A DNA stretch of 7,428 nt from Paludibacter sp. (lineage in GTDB: Bacteria; Bacteroidota; Bacteroidia; Bacteroidales; Paludibacteraceae). The notes under the pieces are model-generated. The model made no database searches and had not been told where the DNA came from. It was given only the letters and a program-made list of their open reading frames with translations. Location of the stretch: contig JAGPIU010000044.1 of the NCBI GenBank assembly GCA_018054805.1, positions 1-7,428 of the forward strand. Direction: 5' to 3'. This document shows, one piece after another, positions 6,294 to 7,428 of this stretch (the stretch's first letter is position 1; each line of letters starts with the position of its first letter). Made by a program: the position numbers and the translations under genes.

Positions 6294-6336
6294 ACATAAA
6301 GCCTGTATGCAAATTTTATGCATACAGGCTTTATGT
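6294..6336 (+). terminator. Perfect 18-bp hairpin after the response regulator
   Basis: ACATAAAGCCTGTATGCA (6294-6311) pairs without mismatch with 6319-6336 across a 7-nt loop (AATTTTA). It lies just after the kinase-regulator unit and probably ends or stabilises its transcript, though no long T-tract follows. The next 90 bp hold only weaker symmetries, such as GGCTT/AAGCC at 6367-6371 and 6378-6382 followed by CTTTT, before the next promoter. Confidence 0.75.
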
Positions 6337-6424
6337 CATTCAGGGTTTACCCCCGGTTTAATTTCAGGCTTTTCCCTAAGCCCTTTTCAGGGATTTGTTT
6401 ATGAGCTAAATGTCATTTGATAGC

Positions 6425-6432
6425 TATTTTTG
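6425..6432 (+). promoter_or_regulatory. Promoter of the stand-alone receiver gene, -7 box TATTTTTG
   Basis: TATTTTTG matches TAnnTTTG, 19 bp before the ATG at 6452, implying a leader of only about 12-15 nt. Together with the hairpin at 6294-6336 it suggests that the second receiver is transcribed separately from the kinase operon. A -33 TTTG at the usual spacing was not seen. Confidence 0.5.
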
Positions 6433-6451
6433 TAAAAAATAATTGAAGAAG

Positions 6452-6835
6452 ATGTTCAATATAATTGTTGTCGATGATCATTTACTTTTTCGTGAGGGCA
6501 TCAAGCTCCTTATCGAGAAAGAAGGATTTGGCAAAGTAATTGCCGAAGCCCAAAATGGACTTGAACTGCTCGAAGTATTACAGCACAAACATCCTGATTT
6601 AGTTATTATGGATATCGACATGCCTTATATGAACGGGCTCGAAGCAACCAGAAAAGCCATTCTTCAGTTTCCCGATTTGAAAATTCTACTTCTTACAATG
6701 ATGAGCGAATATGTAAACTTTGCTGAAATAAAACAATCGGGCGCTATCGGCCACATTCTGAAATCGTCGGGAAAACGGGAGTTCGAAAAAGCCATCAGGG
6801 CAGTCATCCAGCAAACAGAAACATCATTTCGTTAA
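6452..6835 (+). CDS. Stand-alone receiver protein, paralogue of the upstream response regulator
   Basis: The 127-residue product is a single receiver domain with no output domain. It keeps all key residues at the same numbers as the upstream regulator: D8-D9, D54 in IMDIDMP, T82 and K104. By hand alignment it matches that regulator at about 68 of the first 117 positions without gaps. It stops at the point where the other continues into its linker and HTH. I chose the ATG at 6452 over an in-frame TTG at 6443, because MFNIIVVDDH then lines up exactly with MNKIIIVDDH of the paralogue. It probably accepts phosphate from the same kinase and could act as a phosphate sink or partner protein. It may instead be a duplicate that lost its DNA-binding half. 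No HTH remnant was recognised downstream. Confidence 0.88.
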   Translation: MFNIIVVDDHLLFREGIKLLIEKEGFGKVIAEAQNGLELLEVLQHKHPDLVIMDIDMPYMNGLEATRKAILQFPDLKILLLTMMSEYVNFAEIKQSGAIGHILKSSGKREFEKAIRAVIQQTETSFR

Positions 6836-6884
6836 TCATATTTTGCGCCAACCGTGCGTAGAATAAAATAAAAACTCATCAATA

Positions 6885-6927
6885 GCTATTACGCTATTAT
6901 ACTTTTCTGTCTTTTGTTTGTTTGTTT
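6885..6927. repeat. Short tandem repeats after the stand-alone receiver
   Basis: GCTATTAC (6885-6892) is followed by GCTATTAT (6893-6900), and a TTTG microsatellite of three units runs from 6913 to 6927. AATAGC/GCTATT (6881-6886, 6893-6898) is also a weak inverted repeat. No function can be assigned. Confidence 0.4.
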
Positions 6928-6935
6928 AATTTACC

Positions 6936-6969
6936 GAAACGCCGCTTCTGTTCTCAGAAGCGGCGTTTC
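6936..6969 (+). terminator. Terminator after the stand-alone receiver
   Basis: GAAACGCCGCTTCTG (6936-6950) and CAGAAGCGGCGTTTC (6955-6969) form a perfect GC-rich 15-bp stem with a TTCT loop, followed by TTC. It lies about 100 bp after the receiver stop and precedes the convergent peptidase gene. Confidence 0.85.
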
Positions 6970-6985
6970 TTCATAATACAATAAA

Positions 6986-7019
6986 ACGGGGAAATCTATC
7001 ATCCGACAGATTTCCCCGT
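6986..7019 (-). terminator. Terminator of the aminopeptidase gene
   Basis: ACGGGGAAATCT (6986-6997) and AGATTTCCCCGT (7008-7019) form a perfect 12-bp stem with a 10-nt loop. On the minus strand the stem runs into TTTTATT, a proper U-tract, which assigns it to the peptidase gene ending 20 bp upstream. Confidence 0.85.
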
Positions 7020-7038
7020 ATTTATTAGGGTGCGATAA

Positions 7039-7428
7039 CTATTTCAAACCCAGCTTTTTCAAAATATCCTTTGGAACTGCATCTTTGTGAACCACAATAT
7101 TAATGGTCTTGTGAAGCACAAACGACTCGCTGGCATACCAGATTCCTTTGTATTTACTGTCGGTTCCCCACGAGTTTTTCACAAGGTAGTATTTTGCACC
7201 GTTTTGGTCCGTGGCCGATCCGTAAATCACCATACCATGATCGTCGGTAGTCTGATAATTATCAAAACCTTGCTGACGAAGCTCCTGAGTTACTTTCACT
7301 TCGGGTTGAGGGCCATTGGCAGCCAGAATTTTCGCTTCCATTTCTTTCTGCGAAATATTCAGCCAGCGAGCCTGATCAGAGCCCGGCAGATTTTCCTTTT
7401 TCAACTCAGGGTTTACAGCCACACCGTT
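7039..7428 (-). CDS. pepC: Aminopeptidase C (C1 family, bleomycin hydrolase type), C-terminal part
   Basis: The last 129 residues of a papain-fold cysteine peptidase are visible; the gene continues past the right edge. The catalytic His is in TTDDHGMVIYG (His64 of the fragment) and the catalytic Asn in YYLVKNSWGTD (Asn85). The catalytic Cys would be upstream, outside the window. The TDDHGM and KNSWGTDSKYKG context and the tail HKDAVPKDILKKLGLK match Bacteroides-type aminopeptidase C, which removes N-terminal residues from peptides. The GTG at 7422 is an internal codon and not a start, because the reading frame and conserved sequence continue upstream to the edge. It is convergent with the receiver gene and shows no functional link to it. 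Whether it has a signal peptide cannot be seen. Confidence 0.93.
   Translation of the reverse strand, partial: NGVAVNPELKKENLPGSDQARWLNISQKEMEAKILAANGPQPEVKVTQELRQQGFDNYQTTDDHGMVIYGSATDQNGAKYYLVKNSWGTDSKYKGIWYASESFVLHKTINIVVHKDAVPKDILKKLGLK

Noticed and set aside
6443..6451. TTG start for the short receiver
   Set aside because: It would add three residues not present in the paralogue; the ATG at 6452 aligns exactly with the paralogue's start.
7420..7422. GTG as the start of the peptidase
   Set aside because: The frame is open to the window edge and the visible part is only the C-terminal third of the family, so the gene is cut by the window.

Overview
The window looks like an ordinary chromosomal segment of a Bacteroidota bacterium, most likely a Bacteroidales-type anaerobe. 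The reasons are several matches to the Bacteroidota -7 promoter box (TAnnTTTG), no Shine-Dalgarno sequences, A-rich leaders before start codons, a short phosphoglycerate dehydrogenase of the Bacteroides/Entamoeba kind, and a Bacteroides-like aminopeptidase C. No tRNA, rRNA, CRISPR array, transposase or phage gene was found.

Layout. At the left edge, on the minus strand, is the first part of a probable four-helix-bundle (23S rRNA intervening-sequence type) protein gene. It is separated from the upstream minus-strand gene radC by a tandem array of ten 8-bp units that starts inside the radC stop codon. A 347-bp divergent region between radC and serC carries the radC promoter, a good -7 box for serC, and a roughly 115-nt serC leader. 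That leader contains a perfect 36-nt ORF encoding [11 protein letters not shown], rich in serine-family residues, and a strong hairpin overlaps it. This is the best candidate in the window for an undescribed regulatory system. serC and a short, ACT-less serA follow as a two-gene unit for the first two steps of serine synthesis. An unusual inverted repeat lies between them and a clear terminator lies after serA.

The right half is a signalling locus. A soluble triple-PAS histidine kinase of the NarX/HisKA_3 class is followed 19 nt later by its NarL/LuxR-type response regulator. Beyond a perfect 18-bp hairpin and a new promoter lies a second receiver, about 58% identical to the first but ending right after the receiver domain, so it has no DNA-binding part. 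It may compete for or buffer the phosphoryl group, or be a decaying duplicate. At the right edge, convergent on the minus strand, is the C-terminal part of a C1-family aminopeptidase C (bleomycin hydrolase family) with its own terminator.

How the genes connect. SerA and SerC convert 3-phosphoglycerate to phosphoserine. SerA lacks the ACT domain that usually senses serine, so the leader peptide would be a plausible alternative feedback device; this is inference. The kinase and regulators form one module with an unknown signal. RadC, the four-helix-bundle protein and the peptidase have no evident link to the others.
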